NCBI RefSeq assembly: GCF_001723605.1
Contig: NZ_CP017111.1
Span: 2,790,001 to 2,854,000 of the forward strand
Source: Sulfurospirillum halorespirans DSM 13726
Lineage (GTDB): Bacteria; Campylobacterota; Campylobacteria; Campylobacterales; Sulfurospirillaceae
Direction: 5' to 3'
Length of the DNA: 64,000 bases
Each line of letters starts with the position of its first letter. The first letter of the stretch is position 1. The notes below the pieces were generated by a model. The model searched no databases, was not told where the DNA came from, and was given only the letters and a program-made list of their open reading frames with translations. This document shows, piece by piece, positions 52,736 through 61,820 of the stretch. Position numbers and translations under genes: made by a program.

Positions 52736-53718
52736 TGCATTGCCCCTCCATTATTTTGCGCATCACTATCAAACATAAAAAGCGCATTTGCCACAACGAC
52801 ATCACCCTCTTTGAGCCCTTTGATGATTTCAAAAGTGTCATTGTTCAGACGTTTCGCTTCGATCTCGCGTGGTTCGTATTCGCCCTCAAATTCGCCTTTG
52901 ACAAACACGCTCGTCTTGGCTCCTTTGGTCATCACCGCACTTTTTGGAAGTGCTAGATATTCTCGCTTGGCTGTTCCAAAACGCGCCTTAGCAAACGCGT
53001 TTTCGTAGATTTCGAGGTCTTTGTTTTCGATCACCAAACGTACATCCACACTTTTGGTTTGCGGATCAACTTTAGGGTAGATAAAATCAATTTTTGCTTT
53101 GTAAGGCTTGGAACTCATATCAAAAAAGATGTCGGCACTTTGCGCTTTTTTAACAAAATCAAGGTCTTTTTCATAGACTTTAACGATAAGCCATAAGTTC
53201 GTGTAGTCGCTGATCTCGTAGAGTTTGGTGCCTTTGGGAACGAACGCCCCTTGATTGACCAATTTTGCCGTTACGATGCCACTGTACGGCGAAACGATGG
53301 TGATGTTTTCAGGCACATTTTTATCCGCAATAATCTTCGCGATGGTCTTCTCATCAACCCCTAAAAGCTTGAGTTTTTGGGTGATGCTCTGCACCATGCT
53401 GTCACTTTTAATGCGTAACGCGTTGATGAGTTCTAGCTCTGCAGTGTAAATCTCTTGCGAATAGAGCTTCGCCAAAGGCTCACCTTTTTTTACATGGTTA
53501 AAGTTTTTGTTCACATACAGTTGCTCGATAAAAGCGTCATAACGCAAGCTTACCTCTTTCACACTCTCTTCATTGGCTTTGGTGTAGCCGTAAAACTCTT
53601 TGGCGGAACCTTCCAACACCTTTTTCACTTCGATGGTTTTGACATTGAAAATCTGCTTGGCATCAAGCGTGGAGCCTAACAGTAAAAGAGCTCCTAAAAT
53701 GAGATGGGTGTATTTCAT
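52732..53718 (-). CDS. cusB: CusB-like periplasmic adaptor
   Basis: 328 residues. Signal-like start LILGALLLLGSTLDAKQ; then lipoyl and hairpin parts (IEQLYVNKNFNHVKKGEPLAKLYS, a short hairpin near 85-125), a second lipoyl half (ITIVSPYSGIVTAKLVNQGAFV), a beta-barrel part and a C-terminal domain (VFVKGEFEGEYEPREIEAKRL). It links the pump to the outer-membrane channel and in CusB also hands over metal. It overlaps both neighbours by four bases. Confidence 0.87.
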   Translation of the reverse strand: MKYTHLILGALLLLGSTLDAKQIFNVKTIEVKKVLEGSAKEFYGYTKANEESVKEVSLRYDAFIEQLYVNKNFNHVKKGEPLAKLYSQEIYTAELELINALRIKSDSMVQSITQKLKLLGVDEKTIAKIIADKNVPENITIVSPYSGIVTAKLVNQGAFVPKGTKLYEISDYTNLWLIVKVYEKDLDFVKKAQSADIFFDMSSKPYKAKIDFIYPKVDPQTKSVDVRLVIENKDLEIYENAFAKARFGTAKREYLALPKSAVMTKGAKTSVFVKGEFEGEYEPREIEAKRLNNDTFEIIKGLKEGDVVVANALFMFDSDAQNNGGAMQ

Positions 53719-54899
53719 AGCTCGACTCCTAAAAGGGTGTAGATTTTGATGATAGACTCGTTATACGCAAACGTATTAGCATTGATCTGCTTTTGCGCTT
53801 CAATGATTTGCGTGAGTACATTGAGAAGGCTTAACAGCGTGTCATTTTGAGAAAGTGCGGTGCTTTGAAGCACTTGGTACATCTTCTCATTTTCATATAA
53901 AACTTCTTTTGCAAGAGAGATTTTGTCGTACTGAAGCTCTTTGTTTAAAAGCTCATCTCTTAGCTCAAACAGCAAGCTTTTATGGACTGACTGCACACTC
54001 TGTTCGGAAGAAGCATGAATGAGCGTAGCTTTTTGGATGGAGGCATTTTCTTTGCCATAAATCGGAAGCGGTACGGAAATACCTATAAAGGCGTAGTCAT
54101 CTCTGCCTTGTCTTCGGTTGTAGCCTAGGCTTACCGTTACATCGGGTGTTTTGTTCGCTTTTTCATAACGTAAGTTCAATAGCTCTTTACTGCTTTGCAT
54201 GTTTTGAACTTGAAGCTTGGGTGATTTTTCCAAAAGCTTCTCTTCATCACTGAGTTTGTAAGGTAACAAACCCTCTTTTGCGCTCATCTCAGGCACATGG
54301 GCTACGATAATGCTCTCCAATTTTCGCTCGATGGAAGCTTTGTCGCGAAGCAGTGTTTTTTTCTCGATGGAGAGATTTTTTTGCAAAATTGTATTGTTTA
54401 ATGTATCGACATAGTGCGCGCTCGTGGTGTTATAAGAGAGGTGGGCATTTTTCAGGTCTTCCAAAACTTTCTCATACTTTATCACTAAAGCAAGGTCTTG
54501 GTTGATACGGATGTAACTTTGCTCCAACACGCCAATTTCACGCTGCATTTCGAGTTTCTTGGTTTTGAATTCCAGCTTTTTAATCGCCAAATCTTGCAAT
54601 GCAATCGACTCTTTGATGTCCAGTTTTCCACCCGTTGGGATCTTTTGTGAAAGGGAAATCGCCTCATTTTGCGCTTCTTGGTTTCGAGTGAGAGGCTCAT
54701 TTAAAAAGATGTCGTTGACCCCAAGAGAGAGCATAGGGTTTTCCCAAATCTTGCTTATATCAACCTCTTTTTCAAGTGCTTGTACCTCAGCTTCAAGTGC
54801 TTTTAATTCATAATTATGCTCATACGCTAAAGAGGTTAATTCGCTTTGCGCCAAAGCGTAGCCCGCTAGGGCTACGAGTGTTAAAAAAATGCGTTTCAT
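53715..54899 (-). CDS. cusC: CusC/TolC-type outer-membrane channel
   Basis: 394 residues: signal peptide MKRIFLTLVALAGYALAQ, then two outer-membrane efflux protein repeats dominated by long helices (YNYELKALEAEVQALEKEVDISKIW-like at the start, KETLLRDKASIERKLESI later). NPMLSLGVNDIF and VSLGYNRRQGRDDYAFIGISVPLPIYG are the barrel strand motifs. It is shorter than E. coli CusC and has no lipobox. The ATG overlaps the preceding stop (TAATG). Confidence 0.85.
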   Translation of the reverse strand: MKRIFLTLVALAGYALAQSELTSLAYEHNYELKALEAEVQALEKEVDISKIWENPMLSLGVNDIFLNEPLTRNQEAQNEAISLSQKIPTGGKLDIKESIALQDLAIKKLEFKTKKLEMQREIGVLEQSYIRINQDLALVIKYEKVLEDLKNAHLSYNTTSAHYVDTLNNTILQKNLSIEKKTLLRDKASIERKLESIIVAHVPEMSAKEGLLPYKLSDEEKLLEKSPKLQVQNMQSSKELLNLRYEKANKTPDVTVSLGYNRRQGRDDYAFIGISVPLPIYGKENASIQKATLIHASSEQSVQSVHKSLLFELRDELLNKELQYDKISLAKEVLYENEKMYQVLQSTALSQNDTLLSLLNVLTQIIEAQKQINANTFAYNESIIKIYTLLGVEL

Positions 54900-55288
54900 T
54901 AGAAATTCACACTTGATTTTAAGCGTTGTTTTTTACCATCAGCAGTTTCCACCACGATGCTAAGTTGCCATGTACCGTTCATTGCGAAAACAACATTAGC
55001 TTCATAAGCACCCTCTTTATAAACTGCTTCTGCTTTCTCTTCCATCGCTGGCATACCAGGCATTGCAGGCATCAAAGTAATGATGCTTACTTTGGCATCT
55101 TTTACCTCTTTAGCACCCTCTTTGACTTTAACTTTGATGAGATTCATACCCTGAGAGACAGGCTTTAGCGTGCTGTACTCCACTTCTAATGGCCCAGCCA
55201 TACCTTTTTTAGAAAGCGCCTCTGCCGCATACAAACTACCGAGGCTTAATGCCACCGCTAAAAACATCCCTAAAATCTTCTTCATCAC
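54899..55288 (-). CDS. FixH/YtkA-like periplasmic protein of the copper efflux operon
   Basis: 129 residues with signal peptide MKKILGMFLAVALSLGSLYA. The mature immunoglobulin-like domain contains GMNLIKVKVKEGAKEVKDAKVSI and the Met-rich LMPAMPGMPAMEEKAE, which could bind Cu(I). AMNGTWQLSIVVETADGKK is typical of YtkA-like domains. First gene of the cusCBA transcript, with its own copy of the 18-bp promoter box. A metal chaperone role is inference. Confidence 0.75.
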   Translation of the reverse strand: MMKKILGMFLAVALSLGSLYAAEALSKKGMAGPLEVEYSTLKPVSQGMNLIKVKVKEGAKEVKDAKVSIITLMPAMPGMPAMEEKAEAVYKEGAYEANVVFAMNGTWQLSIVVETADGKKQRLKSSVNF

Positions 55289-55313
55289 GTACTCCTTGTA
55301 AAAATATAATGAC

Positions 55314-55346
55314 AGTATAGAAAGCGTGTGTGTACTATTTGTGGAA
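55314..55346 (-). promoter_or_regulatory. Promoter with 18-bp box, copy 3 (cus operon)
   Basis: Plus-strand TGTGTACTATTTGTGGAA (55329-55346), nine bases from TATACT read on the minus strand (55319-55314). Same spacing as the other two copies, two mismatches in the box. Confidence 0.6.
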
Positions 55347-55369
55347 TAATGCTACTAAACAATATCATA

Positions 55370-55707
55370 CTACTTTATAGCAACCTTGTGGTGCATTCCC
55401 GCTTCAAAATGCTCTGGGATATTGCACGCAAACATCACAGTGTCTCTTTTGGTAAATTTTAATCTTACTTCTTTGTCTCTTCAGGCTTGTGTGTCATGGT
55501 CTTACTATCACTGTGCATCATATTGGGCATTTGATTCATAGCTTCATTATTTTTCTTTTGCACTTGTTCACTCCCTATAGAAAACTCTTGGGTTACCTTA
55601 CCTTGGTTTATTCCTTTTCCATTTCCGCCATGACCATTTTCAGCAAAAGCTTGATTGGAAAAAATTGCTATAAGGGCAATAGCCACCATCGTTTTTTTAT
55701 ATTTCAT
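55370..55707 (-). pseudogene. Degenerate duplicate of the cupredoxin-like gene
   Basis: The open frame 55707-55465 encodes 80 residues: signal MKYKKTMVAIALIAIFSNQAFA, then QEFSIGSEQVQKKNNEAMNQMPNMMHSDS, stopping at EETKK. Another frame continues LKFTKRDTVMFACNIPEHFEAGMHHKVAIK to a stop at 55372-55370. Compared with the intact gene at 55860, about 55 central residues are missing and the frame shifts near 55465. The last 80 bases differ from the intact copy at about one position, so the duplication or gene conversion is recent. The short product could still be secreted, but without the copper site. Confidence 0.75.
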
Positions 55708-55740
55708 TGTGTACTCCTATTTTTATTAAAATGTAATAGA

Positions 55741-55773
55741 ATTATAGAAAAGACGTGTGCAATATTTGTGGAG
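55741..55773 (-). promoter_or_regulatory. Promoter with 18-bp box, copy 2
   Basis: TGTGCAATATTTGTGGAG (55756-55773), nine bases from a minus-strand TATAAT (55746-55741), upstream of the degenerate cupredoxin copy. Confidence 0.6.
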
Positions 55774-55859
55774 TGAAAAAAGAAAGAGAGCGTGACTGTT
55801 AAATCAGTCACGCAAGAAAGAAGTTTAATTTTTAACTTTTTTAAACAAAATCGTGCTAC

Positions 55860-56354
55860 CTATTTTATGACAACCTTGTAGTGCATTCCCGCTTCAAAAT
55901 GCTCTGGGATATTGCACGCAAACATCACAGTGTCTCTTTTGGTAAATTTCCACGTTAACTCTTTCGTTTCATTCGGTTTAACGGTAATCGTACTGCCATC
56001 ACTGTGTACCATATTTGGCATTTGTTTCATCATTTCAAGATGGGCTTTTTGCTCCTTCTCACTACCGATGGAGAACTCATGGTCAATCTCACCTTTATTG
56101 GTCACAACAAATCTAACAATATCCCCTTCTTTGATGTCCATTGTGTTATGAAATTCAAACCTCATGGAATCAAGTAAATCAACCTTGATGGTTTTGTTTG
56201 CGTGTGAGACATCGGAGAGTTTACCAACGGTAGATGCCATACTATGGCTGTGTGTTGCATGGTTGTGAGCTGAGTGGTCATCCATTGCAAAAGCTTGATT
56301 TGACAGAGCAGAGGCAAGCATTAGCATAGTAATTGCTTTTTTATGGTGTAACAT
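55860..56354 (-). CDS. Cupredoxin-like periplasmic copper protein
   Basis: 164 residues with signal peptide ending SNQAFA and a His-rich start (DDHSAHNHATHSHSM). The cupredoxin domain has the type I copper set: His in EIDHEFSIGS, then Cys, His and Met in FACNIPEHFEAGM (C-x5-H-x4-M). It probably scavenges or carries copper in the periplasm. I chose the ATG at 56354 because AAAAGGAAAC lies upstream; a longer frame crosses the promoter. Divergent from the two-component system. Confidence 0.82.
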   Translation of the reverse strand: MLHHKKAITMLMLASALSNQAFAMDDHSAHNHATHSHSMASTVGKLSDVSHANKTIKVDLLDSMRFEFHNTMDIKEGDIVRFVVTNKGEIDHEFSIGSEKEQKAHLEMMKQMPNMVHSDGSTITVKPNETKELTWKFTKRDTVMFACNIPEHFEAGMHYKVVIK

Positions 56355-56386
56355 TTGTTTCCTTTTTTTAGTAATTGTGTCACTAA

Positions 56387-56419
56387 AGTATAGAAAACAT
56401 CTGTGCAATATTTGTGGAA
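56387..56419 (-). promoter_or_regulatory. Promoter with 18-bp box, copy 1 (cupredoxin gene)
   Basis: TGTGCAATATTTGTGGAA (56402-56419), nine bases from minus-strand TATACT (56392-56387). Read on the minus strand the box has CACA repeated with an 11-base period, as OmpR-family sites often do. It would sit over the -35 region. Confidence 0.65.
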
Positions 56420-56438
56420 TGTTTGTATAATGACTCTT

Positions 56439-57101
56439 ATGAAAATCCTACTCCTAGAAGATGACCCCATTTTAAGCGAGATAATTGAAGAGTTTTTGGT
56501 CGAACATGGTTTACATGTAAAGCTCTTTTACGATGGTAAAGAAGCGCTTGATGCCATTTTTGAGCACAAGTTTGACATCTTGGTTTTAGACATCAACGTC
56601 CCAAGCCTGAGCGGTTTTGAACTTTTAAAAACACTCAAAGAGGCCAACATCACCACGCCTACGATCTTCATCACCTCACTGGATCAAATCAGCGATGTGA
56701 AAAAAGGCTTTGCGTTGGGAGCTGAGGATTACCTCAAAAAACCCTTTGAGCTTGAAGAGCTTTTGGTTCGCATCGAGCGGACTAAAAAATTGCATCACAT
56801 CGAAGAAAACAACCTTGTAAAACTGGCTCCAAACATCAGCTACGATCCGCAAAATTACCAGATCATCACGCCTGAGACGTTGTATAAACTTCGCAAAAAA
56901 GAGGCACAGCTTTTGGAGTATTTTATCTCCCATCAAAACCGCATGGTCAGTTTTGAAGAGATCATCGAAGAGGTGTGGCGCTTTGATGAAGTGCCGACCC
57001 ATGCGACGGTGCGTACCTACATCAAAAACCTACGCAGTTACGGGATGGAGAGTCTTATAGAGAACATCAAAGGAGTTGGTTATCGCTTTAAGTGCCTATG
57101 A
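56439..57101 (+). CDS. OmpR-family response regulator of the copper efflux region
   Basis: 220 residues. The receiver has LLLEDD, the phosphoacceptor in VLDINVPSLSGFELL near 51, and Lys in EDYLKKPFELEEL. The winged-helix end is THATVRTYIKNLRSYGMESLIENIKGVGYRF. It is divergent from the cupredoxin and cus genes and is presumably their activator. A TATAAT at 56426-56431 would place the transcript start at or next to this ATG, which would make the mRNA leaderless; an ATG at 56430 is the alternative. It contains one TTACATGTAA. Confidence 0.88.
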   Translation: MKILLLEDDPILSEIIEEFLVEHGLHVKLFYDGKEALDAIFEHKFDILVLDINVPSLSGFELLKTLKEANITTPTIFITSLDQISDVKKGFALGAEDYLKKPFELEELLVRIERTKKLHHIEENNLVKLAPNISYDPQNYQIITPETLYKLRKKEAQLLEYFISHQNRMVSFEEIIEEVWRFDEVPTHATVRTYIKNLRSYGMESLIENIKGVGYRFKCL

Positions 57102-58257
57102 AAAACGCTCGCTGACGAGGTTTTTACTCATCTACCTTGGCTCCATTTACACGTTCATCTGCTTGCTTGCGTGGATGTTTTACACCATTGAGATCAAAAA
57201 TCTGCATGAAAACTACGCCCTAAAAATGCGAGCCACCGCTTCTAGCATCGCGCACAAAATCGTCACGGCGCACATGATGGAAGATGACACACTTCAAAAA
57301 TGCCTTAAAGAAAAGCCCGCTGAGCAGTGTTTTGGCTTAGAAAAAGAGTACCAGCTCGGACTCTTTGGAGAAGGCAATATGCCTTTACATGTAAGCTTTC
57401 CTGAACCTGTGGATTTCACGAAAACGTTTTATCTTGAAAATAACAGTTTTTACGCACTGGATGAGAGTAGCCAAAAACATTTGGGCATTCACACTATAGT
57501 CCTCAAACACACGCATAGTTCGAGTATGATTCATTCTTTACGCTTGCAAACCGTGTTCTATTTATTCCTAAGTCTAGCATTTGCAACTATTTTGGGCTAT
57601 GTCCTTGCCAAACAATTTCTCAAACCCATTCAAGAAGAGATCAACCATCTGGATACCTTCATCAAAGACTCAACCCATGAGCTAAACACGCCCATTACGG
57701 CGATTTTGATGAGTATCAGTACGCTTAAAAACGTGGAAGAGAAGAAGCTCAAACGCATCGAACTCAGTGCCAAACGCATTGCAACCTTGTACGGTAACCT
57801 CAGTTATATGCTTTTACATGACAAACAAAATGAAGATAAAAGCGATGTCGATGTGAAAAAGCTCATAGAGGAGCGCGTCGAGTATTTTACGGATTTGATG
57901 GCGAGCAAGCGCATTAATATGACGTTAAACCTGAGAGAAAAATCTTTACATGTAAACGAAGAGGGCCTTACCAAACTTATCGACAACCTGCTTTCCAACG
58001 CTATCAAATACAACCGTTTGAATGGCAGCATCGAAGTAACACTCGACTTTGAAAAACTCAGTGTCAAAGACAGTGGCATCGGCATAGCAAGCTCAAAACT
58101 GGGTGACATCAGCAAACGCTATAAACGCGCCAATAGCGATAAAGGCGGCTTTGGGATCGGTTTGGATATCGTCAACACCATCTGCAAAACCAATGGTTTT
58201 AGGCTTGAAATAGCCTCGGTTGAGGGCGAAGGCTCTACCTTTAGTGTCTTTTTCTAA
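57076..58257 (+). CDS. Sensor histidine kinase of the copper efflux region
   Basis: 393 residues, inner membrane. Helix 1 is near 15-37 (FLLIYLGSIYTFICLLAWMFY) and helix 2 near 160-182, with a periplasmic sensor of about 120 residues containing a Cys pair (CLKEKPAEQC). The H-box is DSTHELNTPITAIL, the N-box LIDNLLSNAIKYNR, followed by VKDSGIGIASSKL and GFGIGLDIVNTI. The start is uncertain: a TTG overlapping the regulator by 26 bases has AAAGGAG too close, so initiation may be coupled. Its stop overlaps fbpC's by four bases, convergently. Two TTACATGTAA copies lie inside. Confidence 0.85.
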   Translation: MVIALSAYEKRSLTRFLLIYLGSIYTFICLLAWMFYTIEIKNLHENYALKMRATASSIAHKIVTAHMMEDDTLQKCLKEKPAEQCFGLEKEYQLGLFGEGNMPLHVSFPEPVDFTKTFYLENNSFYALDESSQKHLGIHTIVLKHTHSSSMIHSLRLQTVFYLFLSLAFATILGYVLAKQFLKPIQEEINHLDTFIKDSTHELNTPITAILMSISTLKNVEEKKLKRIELSAKRIATLYGNLSYMLLHDKQNEDKSDVDVKKLIEERVEYFTDLMASKRINMTLNLREKSLHVNEEGLTKLIDNLLSNAIKYNRLNGSIEVTLDFEKLSVKDSGIGIASSKLGDISKRYKRANSDKGGFGIGLDIVNTICKTNGFRLEIASVEGEGSTFSVFF

Positions 58258-59207
58258 GCAAACGTTATGAGCTTACTTTCATCAACCTCAAAGCCTATCA
58301 CATCACCCTCTCTTAAGGTGTCATCAAAACTGTATGCACTCAGCGTCGCCCCTTCAAAATCCAAAATAATTTCATAAAAATTTCCATAAAAAACAATCTC
58401 TTTTATGCGTGCTTTACGCGTAAAATCTGGGCTTAAACGCAACGCATCTAAACGACAATACGCCTCACCAAAACCTAAACTTTGAGGCAATGCGTTGATT
58501 TTGCCTAAAAAATTGGCGCAGTAGAGAGAACTCGGGTGATTGTAAACCTCTTTGGGTGTTCCAATTTGCAAGATGTCACCACCATCCATAATGGCAATGC
58601 GACTTGATAGATAAAACGCATCTTCTTTGTCGTGCGTGATGAAAAGGGCTGTGATGCCAAAGAGTTTGATCATCTCTTTAAGCTCTGCCCTTAAAATGGC
58701 TCTAAGCTCGGTGTCGATGTTGCTCAGTGGTTCATCAAGCAGCAAAATCTTAGGCTTATCCAAGATAGCACGCGCCAATGCAACACGCTGCTGCTGACCC
58801 CCGCTGATCTCATGCGGGTACTTAGAAGAGAGCGTTTCTATCTTGGTTTTTTGCATTACATGTAAAAGCTCTTCTTGGCTCGCTTTGCTTCCAAAAGCGA
58901 TGTTTTGAGCGATGCTCAGATGAGGTAAAAGTGCGTAGTTTTGGAAGACAATGGCGATTTCTCGCTGATTGGGCGGAAGATTGGTTTTGGCGTCATATAC
59001 AACTTTATCGCCAATGCAAATCGTTCCACTGTCAGGATTTTCAAGACCTGAAAGCATACGCAAAAGCGTGGTTTTACCACTACCGCTTCTGCCTAAAATA
59101 GTAAAAATTTCACCTTCGTTGATGGAAAAGCTAATGTCATTGGCAACACAGACACTTCCTTTGCAAAAACGTTTGTGTAAATTTTCGATGCTAACGATAG
59201 GTTTCAT
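58254..59207 (-). CDS. fbpC: Iron(III) ABC transporter ATPase
   Basis: 317 residues. Walker A GRSGSGKTTLL near 38, Q-loop VFQNYALLPHL, signature ISGGQQQRVALARAIL near 132, Walker B ILLLDEPLSNID and the H-loop FITHDKEDA. The C-terminal TOBE-like domain (RIKEIVFYGNFYEIIL) fits FbpC/PotA ATPases. It overlaps the permease gene by four bases. Confidence 0.9.
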   Translation of the reverse strand: MKPIVSIENLHKRFCKGSVCVANDISFSINEGEIFTILGRSGSGKTTLLRMLSGLENPDSGTICIGDKVVYDAKTNLPPNQREIAIVFQNYALLPHLSIAQNIAFGSKASQEELLHVMQKTKIETLSSKYPHEISGGQQQRVALARAILDKPKILLLDEPLSNIDTELRAILRAELKEMIKLFGITALFITHDKEDAFYLSSRIAIMDGGDILQIGTPKEVYNHPSSLYCANFLGKINALPQSLGFGEAYCRLDALRLSPDFTRKARIKEIVFYGNFYEIILDFEGATLSAYSFDDTLREGDVIGFEVDESKLITFA

Positions 59208-60766
59208 CTTCTACCTCGTACAAATTTTGAATTGAGTAATAAAACCGCAATGGCGGTTGTGAGCACCAATAAGAGCGATGGAAAGGCACTTTTATAGAGT
59301 ATCTCGTTGCTGGCTAACTCGTAAATGCGAATGGCAATGGTGTCATAATTAAATGGTCGCAGAAGCAAGGTCGCTGGAAGCTCCTTAGCAAGGTCGATGT
59401 AGAGAATCAAAAAGCCACTCAGCAAATAAGGACGCATCAGTGGCAAATAGACTTTAAAAATGCGCCCCCATTCGCTCGTTCCAAAGACGATGGTCGCATC
59501 ATCAATGCTTTTGTCTATCTTGCTAAAACCGTTTTCGACTGAGCCAATACTTGCGGCAAAATAGCGGCTCAGATACGCAAATATCAGCGCAAAAAATGAG
59601 CCACCCAGTACGACTTTGCCGAAACTTTGATCGATAAAATTGGTAAAAAGTAAAATGCCTATACCGATGATCGCTCCGGGAATGGAGTAACCAAGAATGG
59701 AGAGTTTATGGCTAATGACCCCTAGCTTGCTTGGGTAAAAACGCGAAGCATACTCCATCCCAAACGCTAAAGCGATGATGATAAAGGAGGAGAGAATATT
59801 GAGACTAAGTGTACGGTAAAGATAGGTTAAAGAACTCCAATCCAGTGTGTTAAAATCAAGATAAAACCAGTACAAAAGCACACCCGTTGGGATGAAGAGC
59901 GTAAAGGTGCTTATGAGCATAGAGAGTCCAAAAGCGATGCCATTTTGTAAGCCTTTAAGTTTTACTTTAGGTGCTTTTTTACTGCTATGGGTGACGCTGA
60001 TAAAACGAAATTTGGCTCTTAATCTGGACTCTGCAAGCATCATGCTAAAAACCATAAGGAGCATTATAATCGCAAGGTTAATCGCCTCATTTAGATTGCC
60101 ATAGCCAAACCAACTTTTAAAAATGCCCACACTAAAGGTATCGACACCAAAGTACGCCACTGTTCCATAATCACTCAAAACTTCCATCATGGCAAGCACA
60201 AGCCCCGCAAAAATGGCAGGGTACGCCAAAGGCAGATAGACCGTGAAAAAGGCTTTGCAAAATGAGAGCTGTTTGAGTGAAACGAGTTCTACCACCGTTG
60301 AGGAGATGGAAGCAAACGAAACTCGCGCCAAAATGAAGACATACGGGAACATCGCAAAAGAGAGAATTGTCGTAACGCCGTAAATATTTAAGATGTCGAG
60401 TTTAACTTTGGGCTGGGAGAGAAGCGTGGCTAAAATGCCATGAAACTCAAAAAACCCCACATAACTGTAGCCTAAGATGTAGGCTGGAAAGGCTAAAGGG
60501 AGTACAAAAATTAGGCTAAAAAAACGACTTCCAAAATACTCAAAGCGCGCACTCATAAACGCTGTACTGATGCCTAAAAGAAGCACTAAAAATGCTGTTC
60601 CAAAGAGAACAAAGGCAGTGTTTTTTGTGTAGAGTAAAAGCTCTGATAGGTTGATCGAAGTCATCGAAAAATCGCCTTGTGCGATAAAGTAGATGACAAG
60701 CGAAAAAATGGGAAGAGAGATTACCAGCCCCAAAAGAGGGGCTAGTAAATATTTAAACTTTTGCAT
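59204..60766 (-). CDS. fbpB: Iron(III) ABC transporter permease, two fused domains
   Basis: 520 residues with about 12 helices in two homologous halves, the FbpB layout. Coupling loops appear as EVLSDYGTVAYFGVDTFSVGIFKSWFG in the first half and LAKELPATLLLRPFNYDTIAIRIYELA in the second. It moves iron across the inner membrane in complex with FbpA and FbpC. It begins at the last base of fbpA's stop (TAATG). Confidence 0.9.
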   Translation of the reverse strand: MQKFKYLLAPLLGLVISLPIFSLVIYFIAQGDFSMTSINLSELLLYTKNTAFVLFGTAFLVLLLGISTAFMSARFEYFGSRFFSLIFVLPLAFPAYILGYSYVGFFEFHGILATLLSQPKVKLDILNIYGVTTILSFAMFPYVFILARVSFASISSTVVELVSLKQLSFCKAFFTVYLPLAYPAIFAGLVLAMMEVLSDYGTVAYFGVDTFSVGIFKSWFGYGNLNEAINLAIIMLLMVFSMMLAESRLRAKFRFISVTHSSKKAPKVKLKGLQNGIAFGLSMLISTFTLFIPTGVLLYWFYLDFNTLDWSSLTYLYRTLSLNILSSFIIIALAFGMEYASRFYPSKLGVISHKLSILGYSIPGAIIGIGILLFTNFIDQSFGKVVLGGSFFALIFAYLSRYFAASIGSVENGFSKIDKSIDDATIVFGTSEWGRIFKVYLPLMRPYLLSGFLILYIDLAKELPATLLLRPFNYDTIAIRIYELASNEILYKSAFPSLLLVLTTAIAVLLLNSKFVRGRR

Positions 60767-61785
60767 TATCTCCAGTTTGCCTTTGTTGCGATTTCAACTG
60801 CTTTTTTGTTGTATTTTCCTACTTCTGCTAGAGGTAGTGTGTCCTCTTTAAATGTTCCAAACGTTGCTACGGTACCTGAAGCTTTAACAGCAGGGTTTGC
60901 TGGGTACTCATAGTTGGCTTCAGCAAAAATGGTTTGTGCCTCAGGACTGCTTAAAAACTCGATCAATTTAATGGCATTCTCTTTGTTCTTAGCATACTTT
61001 GTTACACCTGCACCACTGATGTTGATGTGCGTTCCCTCCGCTTTTTGTGCAGGGAAAAAGCGCTTGACACTTTTAGCAATTTCAACGTCTTTTGGATCTT
61101 TGCTGTTAAGCATAATACCTAAATAATAGGTATTGACAATCGCTAAGTCACCTTCACCACTTGCCACTGCTTTGATTTGATCTCTATCGTTTCCTTTTGG
61201 ATCTCTGGCAAAATTTGCCACCAAGCCTTTGGCAAATTCCAACGCTTTGGCTTCACCATGATTCGCGATGATAGACGCTAAAAGCGATTTATTGTATGCT
61301 GCAGAAGAGCTACGGGTAAGGAGCTTGCCTTTAAATTTAGGATCGCTCAGATCAAGGTAACTTCCAAGCTCTTTTTCAGAGATTTTTTCGGGATTGTAAA
61401 CAAATATACGCGCACGTTTTGTAAGACCAAACCATTCATTGTCACTATCTCTTAAGTGTGCAGGAATATTTTCAACAAGCGTTTTAGAAACGATAGGCTG
61501 TAAAAGATGCTCTTCTTTAGCTTCATATAAATTGCCAATATCTGATGTGATTAACATATCAGCAGGTGAATTTGCACCCTCAATTTTCAGCTTTGAAACA
61601 AGCTCTTCAGCTTTAGCGGTAATGACATTAACCTTAATGCCACTCTTTTTTTCAAACGCTTCAAAGAGCAGTTTATCGCTGTCGTAGTGCCTGTGGGAAT
61701 AGACATTGATTTCACTTGCTAGTGCAAAACTCGATGCAATGCTAAGCCCTAAAAATGCTTTTAAGATGTTGGAGGAAATACTCAT
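60766..61785 (-). CDS. fbpA: Iron(III) ABC transporter substrate-binding protein
   Basis: 339 residues of the FbpA/FutA type. Signal peptide ends SSFALA, mature start SEINVYSHRHYDSDKLLFEAF. Iron-binding tyrosines are expected in VNTYYLGIML near residue 220, and YSHRHYD resembles the FutA ligand set. ARDPKGNDRDQIKAVASGEGDLAIVNTYY is the typical hinge region. It is the first gene of the operon and is preceded by a Fur box. Confidence 0.9.
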   Translation of the reverse strand: MSISSNILKAFLGLSIASSFALASEINVYSHRHYDSDKLLFEAFEKKSGIKVNVITAKAEELVSKLKIEGANSPADMLITSDIGNLYEAKEEHLLQPIVSKTLVENIPAHLRDSDNEWFGLTKRARIFVYNPEKISEKELGSYLDLSDPKFKGKLLTRSSSAAYNKSLLASIIANHGEAKALEFAKGLVANFARDPKGNDRDQIKAVASGEGDLAIVNTYYLGIMLNSKDPKDVEIAKSVKRFFPAQKAEGTHINISGAGVTKYAKNKENAIKLIEFLSSPEAQTIFAEANYEYPANPAVKASGTVATFGTFKEDTLPLAEVGKYNKKAVEIATKANWR

Positions 61786-61820
61786 TATAGCTATCCTTGT
61801 ACTAATTTTGTGATGGAAGC

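Noticed and set aside
55465-55707. A functional small secreted copper protein
   Set aside because: The copper-ligand region lies in another frame, so the gene is better described as a broken duplicate, although the short ORF could be expressed.
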